Part shown: positions 10,605 to 22,554 of the stretch, in pieces
Layout of the letters: each line of letters starts with the position of its first letter
How positions within the stretch are numbered: the stretch's first letter is position 1
NCBI GenBank assembly: GCA_958510825.1
Contig: OY294045.1
Coordinates: forward strand, 98,516,988 to 98,580,987
Origin: Brachypterus glaber
Lineage: Eukaryota; Arthropoda; Insecta; Coleoptera; Kateretidae
Reading direction: 5' to 3'
DNA length: 64,000 nt
Notes under the pieces: generated by a model
What the model was told of the DNA's origin: nothing
Seen by the model: the letters and a program-made list of their open reading frames with translations, nothing else
Databases searched by the model: none
Translations under genes and position numbers: made by a program

Positions 10605-12646
10605 TGTAACTAGCTGGTTTTCCCTAATCTGATATTTATAGGAAAATTGAGCATTAGTCAAAAATTAATACTGGTAAGATACAAAGATAAAGTTACGAAC
10701 AAAAGAAATTAGATAAATTTCAGATTAAAAGAAAACTCAAGTCACACTTGCAACGGCAGCTTTTCATCGGCGAGCAGGGTTGTGGGTTATAAACGGTTAG
10801 AAATACTTACAGATAGATTGTTGATATGGGCGCCAAGATCATCGTACACTACAATGGATATTATTTTTAATGATTGATAAATGATCTAAAAATCAACCAT
10901 TATTGGTGAGTATTAGTATACTTTTTAGATTAACTATTAACTTTGAGGGATAGGTATTAAAATGAGAGAAATGTTTTTGGTTTACCTGTTATAATAATAA
11001 TAATAATCTGCTGTGGAAAAGTACAAAATAAATATACTCTTGAATAACGTTATTCGAGGTTCACAAATATATATATACATATATATATGTTTTGGGTTAC
11101 ACACAGGTAAACTTACTTAAATGTAATAAAAAAATTATAAAATGCGATTAATTGAAAATATGTGTTAAGCACTTATTTAAATAGTTACGATAATAATAAA
11201 CTTAAACGCTCCATGCGTTTCAATAGAAAAATTAAAGTTGTTTTTAAAAAGATATGTCGATAGGAGGTACGATATAGTCTTCGAAACTCACGTGATATTG
11301 AGGTAGAGTGTTACCTAACATTGGACACAGAGAATACTACGTTCTCATCGGTTTCACCAAGAACTGCACAGATAGGTGGTAGGTTATGACTTCTTCATGG
11401 TGATAGGAACTCATACCTATGTTTGGTAGTTGCTTATTTTGGAACTCGATGAACAACATGGTATCACCTGGTTGATGGGAAAACGATATGCATGACGTGA
11501 TTCATACAGGAGATAACCTCAAATATACCACATGGGCAGATATCTTCTAATGTCCGTACGAAGATATCCATACGAAGAACCCTTATTTTAAGGGATTCTT
11601 CTTAGACACGTACGCACATGGCCAAATCAATGGACTCATTGTACATCTAATTAGATAATTAAAATCACTAAAAGAAAATTCGAAACATGAATGCTAGAAT
11701 TTAGACTCGAAGAGCAAAATGTCACGCCGCCTACTACGCATCAGGTTTTTTGCGCTTTTCCGAAATTTTTGCGACGTTGTCGTATGTATATTTTTTAAAA
11801 AAATACATATTTTTAGAAAGATAATAAATGGTATTACAGAGAATATGTTATGGTATATTACTTAATAATGGAAAATAACAACCAATAACATCCAACGATA
11901 ATTTTAAGAGATAGGAAATGACGTAACCACACCGTTTACATCATGTAACCGGACGGAATTCATCGATCCACAAAAATGTGAGAGATAACCGATAAACCAC
12001 GGCAACACTGTTGATATGACCTTTTGACATTTATAACCTAAAAATTGAAATTAAAAACATTACAAAAGTTATTTAATTTAATAATCAGAGATAAAAATAA
12101 TAAAGTATCTTTAGTATATGTGTGCTCCAATCATTTGTGAAAGTATTACATCTATCGGAGACATAATAACAAAAAAAACACGATATGAAAAATATTAGAG
12201 AAACCTTAATTTCTCAATAACTATGGAATAGAAAGGTGAGATATCTTTGTATTAATGTTAATTATCTATGAATAGAAATATATTAACCTAATTTAGCAAA
12301 AAGATATGGATCAATAAATCAAAAATACATATTTTTAATTTCAAGAATATAGCCATAAAATTATCAAAAACAAACATTCCAAGACACATGTTCATTGTTT
12401 TTAGGCAGAACTTAGTGAGAAACATCTATTGGAACAATATGAAACATTAACAACAGAATATATGACCACATAAGTGAATTGCATCAAAATATGGGTTTCG
12501 ATAAACGAAGAAAGTTATTTATCCAAAAAACAATGTTGTGCCTTATTCAGACAAACATAATCTGTATTATGTGCTATAATAATCTAAAGGTATTTATACG
12601 ATAATAAAAATTAAGAAAAATAAAGTAGAAATTTTCAATTGCTACA
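10605..12646 (-). repeat. 5' LTR (element sense)
   Basis: 2042 bp, same length as the LTR at 1559-3600, with one visible substitution. It carries the promoter for the element; transcription would run leftwards. The target duplication ATAC follows at 12647-12650. Confidence 0.96.
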
Positions 12647-12712
12647 ATACATGACGACACATCAAGCCAATTCTGGCATCGCATTCTTATGTACTATGCT
12701 TTGGATAGGTGC
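12647..12712. repeat. Right half of the palindromic repeat split by the LTR element
   Basis: ATACATGACGACACATCAAG ... TTATGTACTATGC matches 26324-26384 closely. It starts with the target duplication copy. Confidence 0.8.
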
Positions 12713-13309
12713 GCTCCAGGAAAACAGTACCGATATCTGTTAAATTTTTGATACATAATTATGTTATTTATGCGCTCTGTGGTGTAAAACGGGCCTCGTC
12801 CCTTACTATCTTGCATAACTGGACGAAGTATAGTTAGGAAATATTTCTTGTATCTTAGGATTTCATATATTTTTGAGTTTAAACTACATTGCATATTTTG
12901 CAGACTTTTAAGTATACTTATAAGTTCTCGTTATTAAATATTTCCATAAAGACAGCTTGGTACCTTTTCCAATGGAGTAAATTTTCTTGATTATTAGTTC
13001 GTTGTGTCTTTATACACCTCCGCGTTTATCCGCGTGAAATAATATGGTCACGCCCCCGATTATTTCATACGATTCTTATCGATTTTACATTTTAATAATT
13101 CCTCAGGATCCTGCTCAGATCAGTTTTTATGGCTCTATTGTATTGTCAATTATGGACATCTTTTTACCTGATCTACTATAGATATTATAAAGATGTATGG
13201 CCAGAATTTCTCTAAGGTGCATCCAAACAGCAAGATCGACCAGGTGATAAAAGTCCTGACAGAGTAAAATTTTTCTGGAAACTAAGATTAAAAATTAACT
13301 TTTTTCTAC
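12713..13309. other. AT-rich stretch, no gene seen
   Basis: It contains the inverted partner (12806-12836) of the block at 1188-1217 and a small CCGCGTTTATCCGCG hairpin near 13020. No coding signal. Confidence 0.45.
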
Positions 13310-13978
13310 GACTGCTTTAGAATGTAAGCAAATACACACACTTTTAAAACACAGAATGAATCCATTCTAGCTCTAGATACGGTTTGAATATTCCGTATCA
13401 AGTGATGTAGTGCCATCTCTTGTTTATAAAAATAAAGAAAACTGTAGCAAAATTAGCAAAAATATATATATATTTTACCATGAAATATTGAATAATTTAA
13501 TGCAATTTAAAGTTTTGCGTTAAAATTACATAAAGTTTATTAGTTTTTCTTAATATTTGACCAGTTTTTATCAATTTATTTCAAAAAATTAAAACTGCTC
13601 CATCTATTTTTAAATATTTAAACCTGATATCTGTCACAACAATCTCACATAACCTTCAATTTTTGCATTATAATTTTTAAATATGTGCTAAAATTAAATA
13701 AAAGTCTTTTAAGTACTGATTTGATAAAATTATTAAATATCATTAATTGCTTTATTTAAAAATATGTGTTTTGTTGCATTTACGAAAAAACATTGTTTTT
13801 AACCTTGTCCGCAGTTTAAAGCCATACAGTCCAAAAAAAAGTATAGTCTACAACACGTATGGAATAGTCATTCCGCGCTCGCGGGACCGTCATACTCGCC
13901 TGCCGGCTCGTATGAAAGACTTTCCGCTCACGCGGAATATTGTCTATTCCATACTAGTTATAGAATATACCATTCTAT
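13310..13978 (+). repeat. Direct duplication, copy 1
   Basis: It aligns by eye with 15893-16669 throughout: CTGCTTTAGAATGTAAGC, CCATTCTAGCTCTAGATACG and the shared palindrome near the right end. The copies differ at many scattered sites and by a (TA)n expansion in copy 2, so the duplication is not recent. No TG/CA ends or target duplication were found, so it is not obviously an LTR pair. Confidence 0.8.
13841..13970. repeat. 130-bp palindrome with GC-rich apex
   Basis: Outer arms GTATGGAATAG and CTATTCCATAC, second arms ATTCCGCG and CGCGGAAT, inner arms TCATAC and GTATGA, apex CTCGCCTGCCGGCTCG. It is duplicated at 16531-16660, also 130 bp. It ends AGAATATAC, like the other palindromes at 15236, 33299 and 42953. 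Confidence 0.8.
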
Positions 13979-15069
13979 TAAGAAAAAATAGATACTAGGC
14001 ACTGATAAACTCAATTTGCAGAAGTTTAAATTAAAAAGAACAAAAATTATACTATTTTTAAATATAGGGAAGATTTGTTTTTGAAGATATGCGGATTCAG
14101 GTAAATGATAAAATCTGGATCAAATTAGTTTTTGCTCGTGATGTTTTCATTGCCAATCTCTATCTATAGTATAATCTGTAAATACGTTAGGCTTCGTTCA
14201 CCGCAACCTCTATACTTCGCCTTCCCTCTTTACGTTTCGTTTCCCGTGCGGTCTATGCCTTAAGAATGAGTCACTATCACGTATATTCGGACTGGACTAT
14301 ATACTAGAATATTTATGATCTATTTTTTTTTCTGTGTATATATACCAACTTGTTCTTTATGTAATGAAGCGTGACTTAACGGCAAATAACCTCCAAAAAT
14401 CCGTATTATATAAATAAATCATAAACGAAAACCGCATTGAACTATTACATCAAAAACATAATAAAACTGTTACCATTGTATGCTTGAAGCAAAAAAAGTT
14501 TGGGTAATCTGTAGGAGAGAGTAAAACTTTATGGTTTTGACGAAAAAAACTATTGTTAATCCTACATAAAATATGCACAGGCTTCTCAGTATTGAAAAGA
14601 TTTAGTGAGCCTAAAGTCCGTCGGTCCGAAGCAGAAGGATCACCTCAGGGTTATAAATATGGACCTGTCTCACCAAATTTCAACACAAAAGGGATCATGA
14701 TTTTGTTAAAATCCCGTAGATTTTTAAATGTAATGTTACGAAACCCCTCAATTTCTCAGAATTTATTCTCTGGTAGTTTTTTCTAAAGAATTTAATGACT
14801 ATGTTAAATTTTTTAGATGTATATTTGTGTATTGTTGTTCCGACACAATTTGCGGAAAATCTTCATTGGCAAGTGTTTAGTACAGTTTATTTATGTTGAA
14901 TAAACATCCTTATAGGATTATGTTGAATAATAAATCTACTACTGTAATTTGGCTTTATTTAAAGCATACAGATACAAAGACTAAATACTTTATGCACTTA
15001 TATACAGTACGTTTTAAAAATACAAGAAATATCCGCAAGGGTACCTTCTTGAATGTCGGTAAAAAATAA
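13979..15069. other. No gene seen
   Basis: Mixed AT-rich DNA. A slightly GC-richer part at 14190-14290 and another near 14610-14690 show no sustained reading frame or splice context that I can support. Confidence 0.4.
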
Positions 15070-15235
15070 CTTTTTTGCACGACCAAGACAAAAACCTAAT
15101 TTTACGCTTTCATTTTCGGGACTAAACTTGCCGTTTTTATCCCAAGGGAAAAAAATCCCGGCGGATTGTAGACGTATGGTTTTTAATTTTAATTTAATCC
15201 ACCTACTTAAATTATGTTTGGTCGTGCAAAAAATA
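15070..15235. repeat. 166-bp inverted-repeat element
   Basis: The ends CTTTTTTGCACGACCAA and TTGGTCGTGCAAAAAATAG are complementary. The interior holds GGGACTAAACTTGCCG, echoing the arms of the next palindrome. Non-coding. Confidence 0.7.
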
Positions 15236-15370
15236 GTGTATATACCTCAGGACTAAACGTGGCTGTTTAAGTCCCTTACATTTCTGTTTCCCTCGCTCGC
15301 TAGGCTCGCTCAGGAAACACTTATGCAGCGGGACTAAAACAGCCAGTTTAGTCCCTTTGTATATAAAAAC
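15236..15370. repeat. Palindrome with GC-rich apex
   Basis: Arms GGACTAAACGTGGCTGTTT and AAACAGCCAGTTTAGTCC, inner arms TGTTTCC and GGAAACA, apex CTCGCTCGCTAGGCTCGCTC. Starts near AATAGTGTATATAC and ends near TATATAAAAACTATT, matching the terminal pattern of the palindromes at 13841 and 42953. Confidence 0.75.
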
Positions 15371-15892
15371 TATTATACGAAAGTATATTCGTTTGGTACT
15401 CATTTCTTTAGATGTGTCAATTTCATACGTACATACAAAAAAAAACAAAATACGTCAACAAAAAAAAAACACTTTCGTCTCATGTATTGGTAGGCAACTT
15501 TATATATAATTAAAATTTTATTAATGTCGATGGCAAAAATAATTATAAATTATTTTTATTCGTTATTTTAACGCATTACTTTTTATTGTGGTCATCTAAA
15601 AAATATTGTGTGAGCCAAGGCTAAAGCTGCTTCTTTACTGGACTCGCCTTTTTGCGAGCCTTGTAGCTCAGCTCGCAAATCAGACTCGTTCTGCAACAAC
15701 GTTTTGCCGGAACTTGATACACACCAATTGAGACACGTGTGCTTTTATTTGTGGTTTATTTATTTTTTTAATATTTTCATTATTGCTACTAATTTCCTCT
15801 TGTTTGATAATGCAAAAATCCTCTAAAGGTCGTAGAGCGTTTCTAAAAAAATATTCAGTATATGCAATTGTTTGTGAATATATTTTAATACT
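15371..15892. other. AT-rich stretch with a small GCGAG hairpin
   Basis: At about 15652-15679 TTTGCGAGC and GCTCGCAAA form a 9-bp stem. Nothing else is recognised. Confidence 0.45.
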
Positions 15893-16064
15893 ATTTTTTT
15901 CTACAACCGCTTTAGAATGTAAGCAGATACAAACACTTTTCAAACACAGAATAAATCCATTCTAGCTCTAGATACGGTATGAATATTCCGTATCAAGTGT
16001 TAGAATGAGCACATGTAGTGCCATCTCTTGTTTATAAAAGTAAAGAAAACTGTAGCAAAATTAG

Positions 16065-16066
<2 letters not shown>

Positions 16067-16134
<68 letters not shown>
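16067..16134. repeat. (TA)n microsatellite
   Basis: About 66 bp of uninterrupted TA dinucleotides. The matching spot in copy 1 (near 13460) has only a few repeats. Confidence 0.95.
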
Positions 16135-16135
<1 letters not shown>

Positions 16136-16530
16136 CCATGAAATATTGAATAATTTAATGCATGCAATTTAAAGTTTTGCGTTAAAATTACATAAAGTTT
16201 ATTAATTTTTTTTTAATATTTGACATGTTTTTTATTAATTTAGTTTAAAAAATTAAAACTGCTCTATTGTTAAATATTTAAACCTGATATATGTTAAAAC
16301 AATCTGACATAACCTTCAATTTTTGCATTATAATTTGTAAATATGTGCTAAATTTAAATAAAAATCTTTTTTAAGTACTGATTTGATAACATTATTAAAT
16401 AACATTAATTGCTTTATTTAATAATATGTGTTTTGTTGCATTTACAATGTCGAGTCACAAAAAACATCGTTTTTAACCTTGTCCTCAGTTTAAAGCCATA
16501 CAGTGTTTCATATTTGCAGTCGAAGAAAAA

Positions 16531-16660
16531 GTATAGTCTACAACACGTATGGAATAGTCATTCCGCGCTCGCGGGACCGTCATACTCGCCTGCCGACTTG
16601 TATGACAATCTTTCCGCTCGCGCGGAATATTGTCGATTCCATACTAGTTATAGAATATAC
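16531..16660. repeat. 130-bp palindrome, second copy
   Basis: Same structure as 13841-13970. The apex reads CTCGCCTGCCGACTTG, where two changes weaken the apex pairing. Confidence 0.78.
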
Positions 16661-16669
16661 TATTCCTCT

Positions 16670-17460
16670 CTTAGATGATTGCTGAGTAAAATTAAATAAG
16701 TCTGTTTAATCTACACATTATTCCATTTTATAGCTTACTTGAAACAGATTAATTAATGATTTGGAAGTTATTAAAATATGTTTAACAAACATGATGACAT
16801 TACTGATGATAAACACCATTAAACTGAATAAATAAACATAATATTTTAAGATCAAACATTCTTTGACAAAGATGAATCTAAACTTTAATGGCACTAAACC
16901 TAAATTAAAAAATCTTTTCCATCAAAGGAAGTTCTTGGAACAAATATAATTTGACATAGGAAAAATTATTTAAGAAACTAGATGAAACATTGCAAGCACC
17001 CTGTCAAAACATCAGCACTATTGTACACTAGAGCCATCTAGTTTGCAAATTTCAAACTAGGTGTTTTGTTTGATTTTAAATTCTGTATCTTTAAAACATT
17101 ATATTCTAGCAAAAAACTGTATATAAAATTTTTTATAGGGCTTAAAAAGAGCTTTTATTTAAAATATAATTTTTTTAAATCGGGTTATAAATATGTGAGA
17201 TATGCTAAAAAAACCTTTTACTGCTTTAAACGCCAATATATCGAAAACAATGCGTTTTAGGAAAACGCTGTTTATAAAATTTTTTGACCAATTTAAAATT
17301 ATCTTTTATATAAGTGCTAAATTAACCAAATACAATAATAATTGCCTTAATTATAAACAAAAAACGCTAAAAATAGGAGTTTTATCCTATTTTTACTCCC
17401 TTACCCCCAGTCGTTTACCCCCAAAATCTAATCAGCTCTTCGAAATACGATAAGAAACAA
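16670..17460. other. AT-rich stretch, no gene seen
   Basis: No recognised repeat or coding region; the open frames here are AT-driven. Confidence 0.45.
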
Positions 17461-17709
17461 TATGCAAAAAAACCGCAAGCCGATATCTCATGTAGAAATG
17501 GAGTTAGAGAGTTTATGTAACACTATAAGAAATAAACAAAGTATAAGTATAAACAGACAGACAGACGGACGCAAACATTTTTTTTACTGATTTCGACTCA
17601 GAATGGTCTAAAACGTCGAGAAATTTGAAAAAACGTGGTCAAAGATTTTGACTTTTCGGCGAAGATTTCAATACATCGGCACTCTTAGTAGCACTAAGTG
17701 CCGATGTAA
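17461..17709 (+). repeat. Repeat with GACAGACGGAC block and terminal hairpin
   Basis: ACAGACAGACAGACGGACGC lies near 17556-17575. About 100 bp later a hairpin (TACATCGGCACT with AGTGCCGATGTA, 17673-17709) closes the unit. The layout parallels 1-310 and 43841-44150, although the sequence between differs. Confidence 0.55.
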
Positions 17710-18161
17710 TAGTTAAATAATTATTTTTTTATTTAACTAATAAAGTGTCATATTCTACAGTTATTTTAATATAATATAATTTATTAGATATTTAATTCTT
17801 AGCTATATTTAACCATTTTAATGCGTGAACCGACAACTAAATAATAATAAATTTTAGTTATATTTAGTTTACTACTCAAAAAAAAAAATGAATAGACTGA
17901 ATTCGTTACATTTATTTACATTTTAATAATTTAATGTAGACTTACTTTAAATGTTAGAGAGTAAAAAGTCCAAACCATTTTTTTCTGTTTTATAGAAATT
18001 CCATTTAAATTTACGATTTACAATCTTATACCTAGTTATTTTAAAAATTTCTTTAAATAATAATATTTCCTACAGGATGTTTCTTGAAATTTATTTAGGG
18101 TTATTTTTGATAAACACTCGGAAATGAAGCAAATAAAAACTTTATTGCATTACATAATCAT
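17710..18161. other. AT-rich stretch, no gene seen
   Basis: Contains one copy of the recurring AAAAAGTCCAAACC word (17963-17976). Nothing else is recognised. Confidence 0.4.
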
Positions 18162-18198
18162 GCCAACGCTTCACCTAATATTTAGGCTTCTTCAGGGC
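18162..18198 (-). ncRNA. Hammerhead-ribozyme-like motif, probably decayed
   Basis: The minus strand reads GCC CTGAAGA, a helix made of CCTAA and TTAGG around ATA, then GAAGC GTT GGC. Flanking GCC/GGC could form stem I. The conserved GAAAC has become GAAGC, which should impair activity. Penelope-like elements are known to carry such motifs; this copy may be a remnant of one. Confidence 0.5.
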
Positions 18199-18289
18199 TA
18201 AATTATTAAATATGCATTAAAACAAACAAATTAAACAAAAACATTACATCAACAAACAAAATACACTGGACATTTTTTAATAGGAGAAT

Positions 18290-18742
18290 ACTCACTGTAA
18301 TGTAATTAAAAAGTAACGTTTTTGGTGGCACAAAATGTTACTTCCTCTTAATTGCATTTTTTTAAAAAACGGTTGTTCCTAAAGTGTTACACTATATGAC
18401 TTTTTTTCTGTATTTTTACTGAAGGAATCTATATTTATTATAAAAAGCCAAAAAAAATATACACAAAAGAGTTTGGGGCAAAAATGTGTTAAGCCTCACA
18501 TATTTTGTCCGTCTAGGACATAGACTTATTGCCCTTATTAATACTAGTATACACGCAAAAGATCGTCGCTCTAGCTTAAAGGGTACAAGAGTTATTAATT
18601 AAAAACCTTATTTGGACTTTTTATTACAAAAAGAGCCGTAGCTCCCTTAGGACTCATTTCCGGACCAACCTTTATAGGAACTTTTTTTCATATTTTTTAA
18701 CTTAGAATCACAAATTTCTCGAACTTATTTCTGAATAACCCT
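18290..18742 (-). repeat. Partial copy of the TA-CAGGGTG element
   Basis: Reverse-complement match to about 61597-62050. It shares GTAACGTTTTTGGTGGCAC, the TTGGGGCAAAAATG block and the CTCATTTCCGGACCAACC block, and ends CCCTGTATA. Only one terminal repeat is retained. Confidence 0.75.
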
Positions 18743-19094
18743 GTATATTTATAATTTCTATATGGATATTATAAGTTGAAAAAAAAAATAAGTTTAAGAA
18801 TTTATTCTTAGTTTGGTTATCGTTGTCTAAGTATTATTTGTTTATGTACGAATATACTTAATCTCGAAAGCGATTATTAGTGGGAAGATTAACGCAGTAG
18901 CCATTATTAAAAGGTAGATTAACCTGAGTAAATTGTGGTGAGATTAGTGTACTCATTGTTATCCTATATTTAATCCGTAAATAACCTTTTTGAGCATTGT
19001 TTAAATCTTCTTCTAGTGGTTATTTATGTAAAAATAACAGAAGGTTGTCTATTGTCGCTCACCCATGTATATTGCTTTACTAGACTGCATTTTA

Positions 19095-20363
19095 GACCAG
19101 GGTCGATAATTTTTGAAACCAAAAAAAATAATAGTAGGATGAAACCCATTAAAAAAGGAAGAGAATATAACAAAAATGAAAGGAAAAATAATTTACGGGC
19201 GATCTGAGGTCGGGAAGTGGAAGGGGGTGAGTTTTTAAGGGTAAAAAACGGTGTATCTCGATTTCCGGCAAAACTACAAGTCCTATGGAAAAAAAATAAA
19301 TAACAAAGTTGTAGGTAATAAAGAGACCTAGAACTTTTGTAATTACACTTTTTTCACATAACCTCAAAATTTATGTCTAAAATTCAAATAATCAAGTTTT
19401 TGGTTTGGACTTTTTTTCTTATGCAAAAAAATTTTTTTTTTTACGAAATTTGGTGAAAACTTACCTTTTTATGTCCTAAAGACACTGTAATTTTTTTGAT
19501 TTGAAATATTTATTTTTTCACCTTATTTTGACTTAATATCGAAAAAACACCCTAATTTTCAAGATGTCTTATTAAATATTAACTTATTTGGTTGTTAATT
19601 ATAGTAGTATATTTCGATTTGTATTTTTTTTTATCAATGTAACATAGAATCTTAGGTTTTTCAAGTAATCAAAAAAGTGTAAATTTTACTAAATAGCTCA
19701 AAATTGTACATAGTGATTAAAAAAAAATATCGGATTCGAGTTTTTTTCTTTTCTTTGCATTTTCTGAGAACATTTCCATAGTAATGTATATATTTTTTAC
19801 ATTATCAGAAAGAATAGATTTCAACGAACAAAAAACTCCCCGACTTTTTTTAAAAAGCTGATATTTTGACGCGAGAATTTTCGATTGAAAATTAGGGTGT
19901 TTTTTCGATATTAAGTCAAAATAAGGTGAAAAAATAAATATTTCAAATCAAAAAAATTACAGTGTCTTTAGGACATAAAAAAGGTAAGCTTTCACCAAAT
20001 TTCGTGAAAAAAACATTTTTTTTGCATAATATAAAAAGTCCAAACCAAAAACTTGATTATTTGAATTTTTCACATAAATTTTGAGGTTATGTGAAAAAAG
20101 TGTAATAACAAAAGTTGTAGGTCTCCTTATTACCTACAACTTTGTCATTTAATTTTTTTCCATAGGACTTGTAGTTTTGCCGGAAATCGAGATACACCGT
20201 TTTTTACCCTTAAAAACACACCCCCTTCCACTTCCCGACCTCAGATCGCCCGTAAATTATTTTTCCTTTCATTTTTGTTATATTCTCGTCCTTTTTTAAC
20301 GGGTTTCATCCTACTATAATTTTTTTTCACTTTTTACCATTTTCAAAATTATCGACCCTGGTC
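19095..20363. mobile_element. 1.27-kb foldback element with arms near 470 bp
   Basis: Left arm 19095-19562 and right arm about 19886-20363 are closely complementary, with a loop near 320 bp. Ends are GACCAGGGTCG and CGACCCTGGTC, flanked by TA on both sides (possible TA duplication). There is no transposase frame, so it is non-autonomous. Copies of GGTTTGGACTTTTT lie in both arms. Confidence 0.85.
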
Positions 20364-20436
20364 TATTTACTGCCCTTTAAACTAAACATTTTTAAAAATA
20401 CACACACTATTTTTGATAAAATCAGCAAATACCAAA

Positions 20437-21316
20437 TAGTATATTAAAGTACTAGTTTCATAACATACGTTATGACATACAAGTACTAGTAGTTTGTTTA
20501 TTTGTTTGTTTATTTGTTTAACCTCGTACTATTCTACTTAATTAAGCATCCCCTAAGTCCAGGACTTGTGTGGGCTAGTAGTAGAGGGAACCACCGGCTT
20601 ATACTGACTTTCGAACCAGTTTCTAGGGATTGTCCGTTTCACTTATCGCCTTCGCCAAATTTCAATTATTAATTAACTGAAAAAGGCAAATCGGCGCCAG
20701 TGAGAATCGAACTCACGATAGTAGACTTGCTATACATACGCGCTAGCCACTACGCTATGCCTCCCATGAGTACTAGTAGTAGTACTTTAGAAAATTCGCC
20801 GGAAGCTGCTCGTTTTCTAAACTTGTACGTGTTATGGAAAAAGTGCTTTGTACAATTTTTTCTATTTTAAATTGATGACTGATTTAGGGATTTTTGTTTT
20901 GGATTGGCAATACAGTTTACACCATGTTTAAAATTCCAAGAACAAATGATATTTTGATATATTTTATAGTCATCTCTTCTCTTTTTTACTGCAATTAAGC
21001 AAGCCACAATTTTAACATGGTAAAAATAACATAAACACAAAATTTTGTAGAAAATTCAATTTTAAAGCGACATTGACATTTGCACGGAAAACTTAAAGCG
21101 ATAGGCCAGGTCTGTTGCCAATCCAAAAGAAAAAAAGTAGAGACATCTTATGGGCCTATAAGAACACGCAAAATGCGTGTGATTATGAGCTTATAAGAGT
21201 CGCAAAATAGAAAAATGTAATTCTCGCATGAAGCTGAAGTTTGCTCGCAAGCGGCTCGTTTTCTAAAGTACTAGTTCGCTAAAAACGTGTTATGGAATAA
21301 GTGCTTTAATATACTA
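20437..21316 (+). mobile_element. TAGTATATT-ended MITE, copy A, carrying a SINE
   Basis: Starts TAGTATATTAAAGTACTAG and ends with its inverse (TTTAATATACTA). It has the family's GCTCGTTTTCTAAACTTG inner arms, the TTTGGATTGGCAATACAG body and the GGGCCTATAAGAACACGC block. Related copies: 21656, 29320, 40222, 47805. Non-coding. A tRNA-derived SINE interrupts the left arm. Confidence 0.85.
20494..20768 (-). mobile_element. tRNA-derived SINE with 12-bp target duplication
   Basis: 275 bp on the minus strand, flanked by AGTACTAGTAGT (20482-20493 and 20769-20780). The 5' head (20692-20764) is tRNA-like, with box A TAGCGTAGTGGCTA and box B GAGTTCGATTCTC. A body of about 170 bp follows and a tail of AAACAAATAAACA repeats. 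Box A and box B would form an RNA polymerase III promoter. The exact duplication means a fairly recent insertion into MITE copy A. Confidence 0.9.
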
Positions 21317-21655
21317 TTTGAATTTTCGTTGTAAAAAAACGTTGTAAACTTCAGCTTCATATTATCGCTCACTAGATTAATACCATCTGATGAAAAACTC
21401 AACCATGACAACTTTTAGTGTTGTACTCCATAACTTTGATATGTTTTTATTAGAATATTTGTACAATTAATGACCAAATGCAAAAAGTACTAATTGTCTA
21501 ACCGTTTGGAAAATACTAATTACTTGCAATAATTAACGTATTCCGTATGAATAAATCCAGTCACTTCTAAATTAACTGTATTACTTTATCTTTCTGTGAT
21601 TTAAACAAAATTATATTAAACTAATTTGGATATATACAGCAATATAGTTAATATC

Positions 21656-22097
21656 TTTTTCTATTTTGCAACTCTTAGAAGCTCATAATCACAAGCATTT
21701 TGCGTGTTCTTATAGGCCCATAGGAAGTCTCTACTTTTTTTTCTGTTGGGTTGGCAACATACAAAAGCCTATCTCTTGACGTTTTGCGTGCAAATGTCAA
21801 TGTCGATTAAAAGTTTAATTTTTTACAATATTTTGTGTTTGGGTTATTTTTTACCGTGTTAAAATTGTGGACTGGTTAATTGCAATGAAAAAAGAAGAGA
21901 TGACTGTAAAATATATCAAAATATCATTTGTTCTTAGAATTTTAAACATAGTGTAAACTGTAATGCCAACCCAAAACAAAAATCCGTTAATCATCAATTT
22001 AAATGTAAGTTTTTTAAATTTTAGACAAAATAGAAAAAATTGTATAAAGCACTCGTTTCATAACACGTTTTTAGAGCACTAGTACTTAAATATACTA
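21656..22097 (-). mobile_element. TAGTATATT-ended MITE, copy B
   Basis: Inverse orientation to copy A, retaining the inner block bounded by TTTCTATTTTGC and GACAAAATAGAAA, then one outer end (CATAACACG ... TATACTA). The other outer arm is missing. Confidence 0.8.
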
Positions 22098-22554
22098 TTA
22101 TGTGTATGAAAGCTTTATAAAAAGTTTATAGCTTTAAAAAGTCTTTAATTTTATTTTTGATTTTTTAATTATGTAGGCACCAACGTTGTTAAAGAAATAT
22201 GTTTTTAATTAAGATGTAGCTTATTATAAAAACCTACACCCAAAACCTAAGAGAAAGCTTGGTAATTATTATCTTATGTTCTTACATTTTCACCAGAAGC
22301 AAGTACAAAAAATATTTTTAAAATAACTTTTGTTTAATATTATTATTTATTGGACTACTTAAAATTTATACTGATTATTTTAATTAACAGAAATATATAT
22401 GAACTATTACACTCATAAATTACAGTGTCATTTACTAATATTCTGCAATTTCCTGTCAATTTCCAGATTTGTATATCGACCAATTTTTAATAAATTTGTA
22501 GTTGTAGTTTACAAAGAATTTCAACGTTTCAAATAGGTACATCTAAAGTCGCTA
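22098..22554. other. AT-rich stretch, no gene seen
   Basis: No recognised feature. Confidence 0.4.

Larger units (their letters stand above)
1559..12646 (-). mobile_element. Complete Ty3/gypsy LTR retrotransposon, very recent insertion
   Basis: An 11,088-bp element lies on the minus strand: 5' LTR 10605-12646, PBS, long leader, gag, pol, PPT, 3' LTR 1559-3600. Each LTR is 2042 bp, begins TG and ends CA, and only one substitution was seen between them (c at about 2284, g at the matching base near 11330). It is flanked by the 4-bp duplication ATAC (1555-1558 and 12647-12650), confirmed by the empty relative at 26257-26400. Domain order PR-RT-RH-IN and the GPY/F-like C terminus place it in Metaviridae. 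There is no env frame between pol and the 3' LTR. Both frames are intact, so it may be competent to move; that is inference. Confidence 0.97.
15893..16669 (+). repeat. Direct duplication, copy 2
   Basis: Partner of 13310-13978. It is longer mainly because of the (TA)n tract at 16067-16134 and small insertions such as the extra bases before TGTAGTGCC. Confidence 0.8.

Noticed and set aside
13310..16669. A second LTR pair (direct repeats separated by about 1.9 kb)
   Set aside because: No TG/CA ends, PBS, PPT, coding interior or target duplication; the copies are clearly diverged.
20692..20764. Independent tRNA gene
   Set aside because: The tRNA-like fold continues into a SINE body and tail bounded by a target duplication, and the acceptor stem ends are not convincingly paired.
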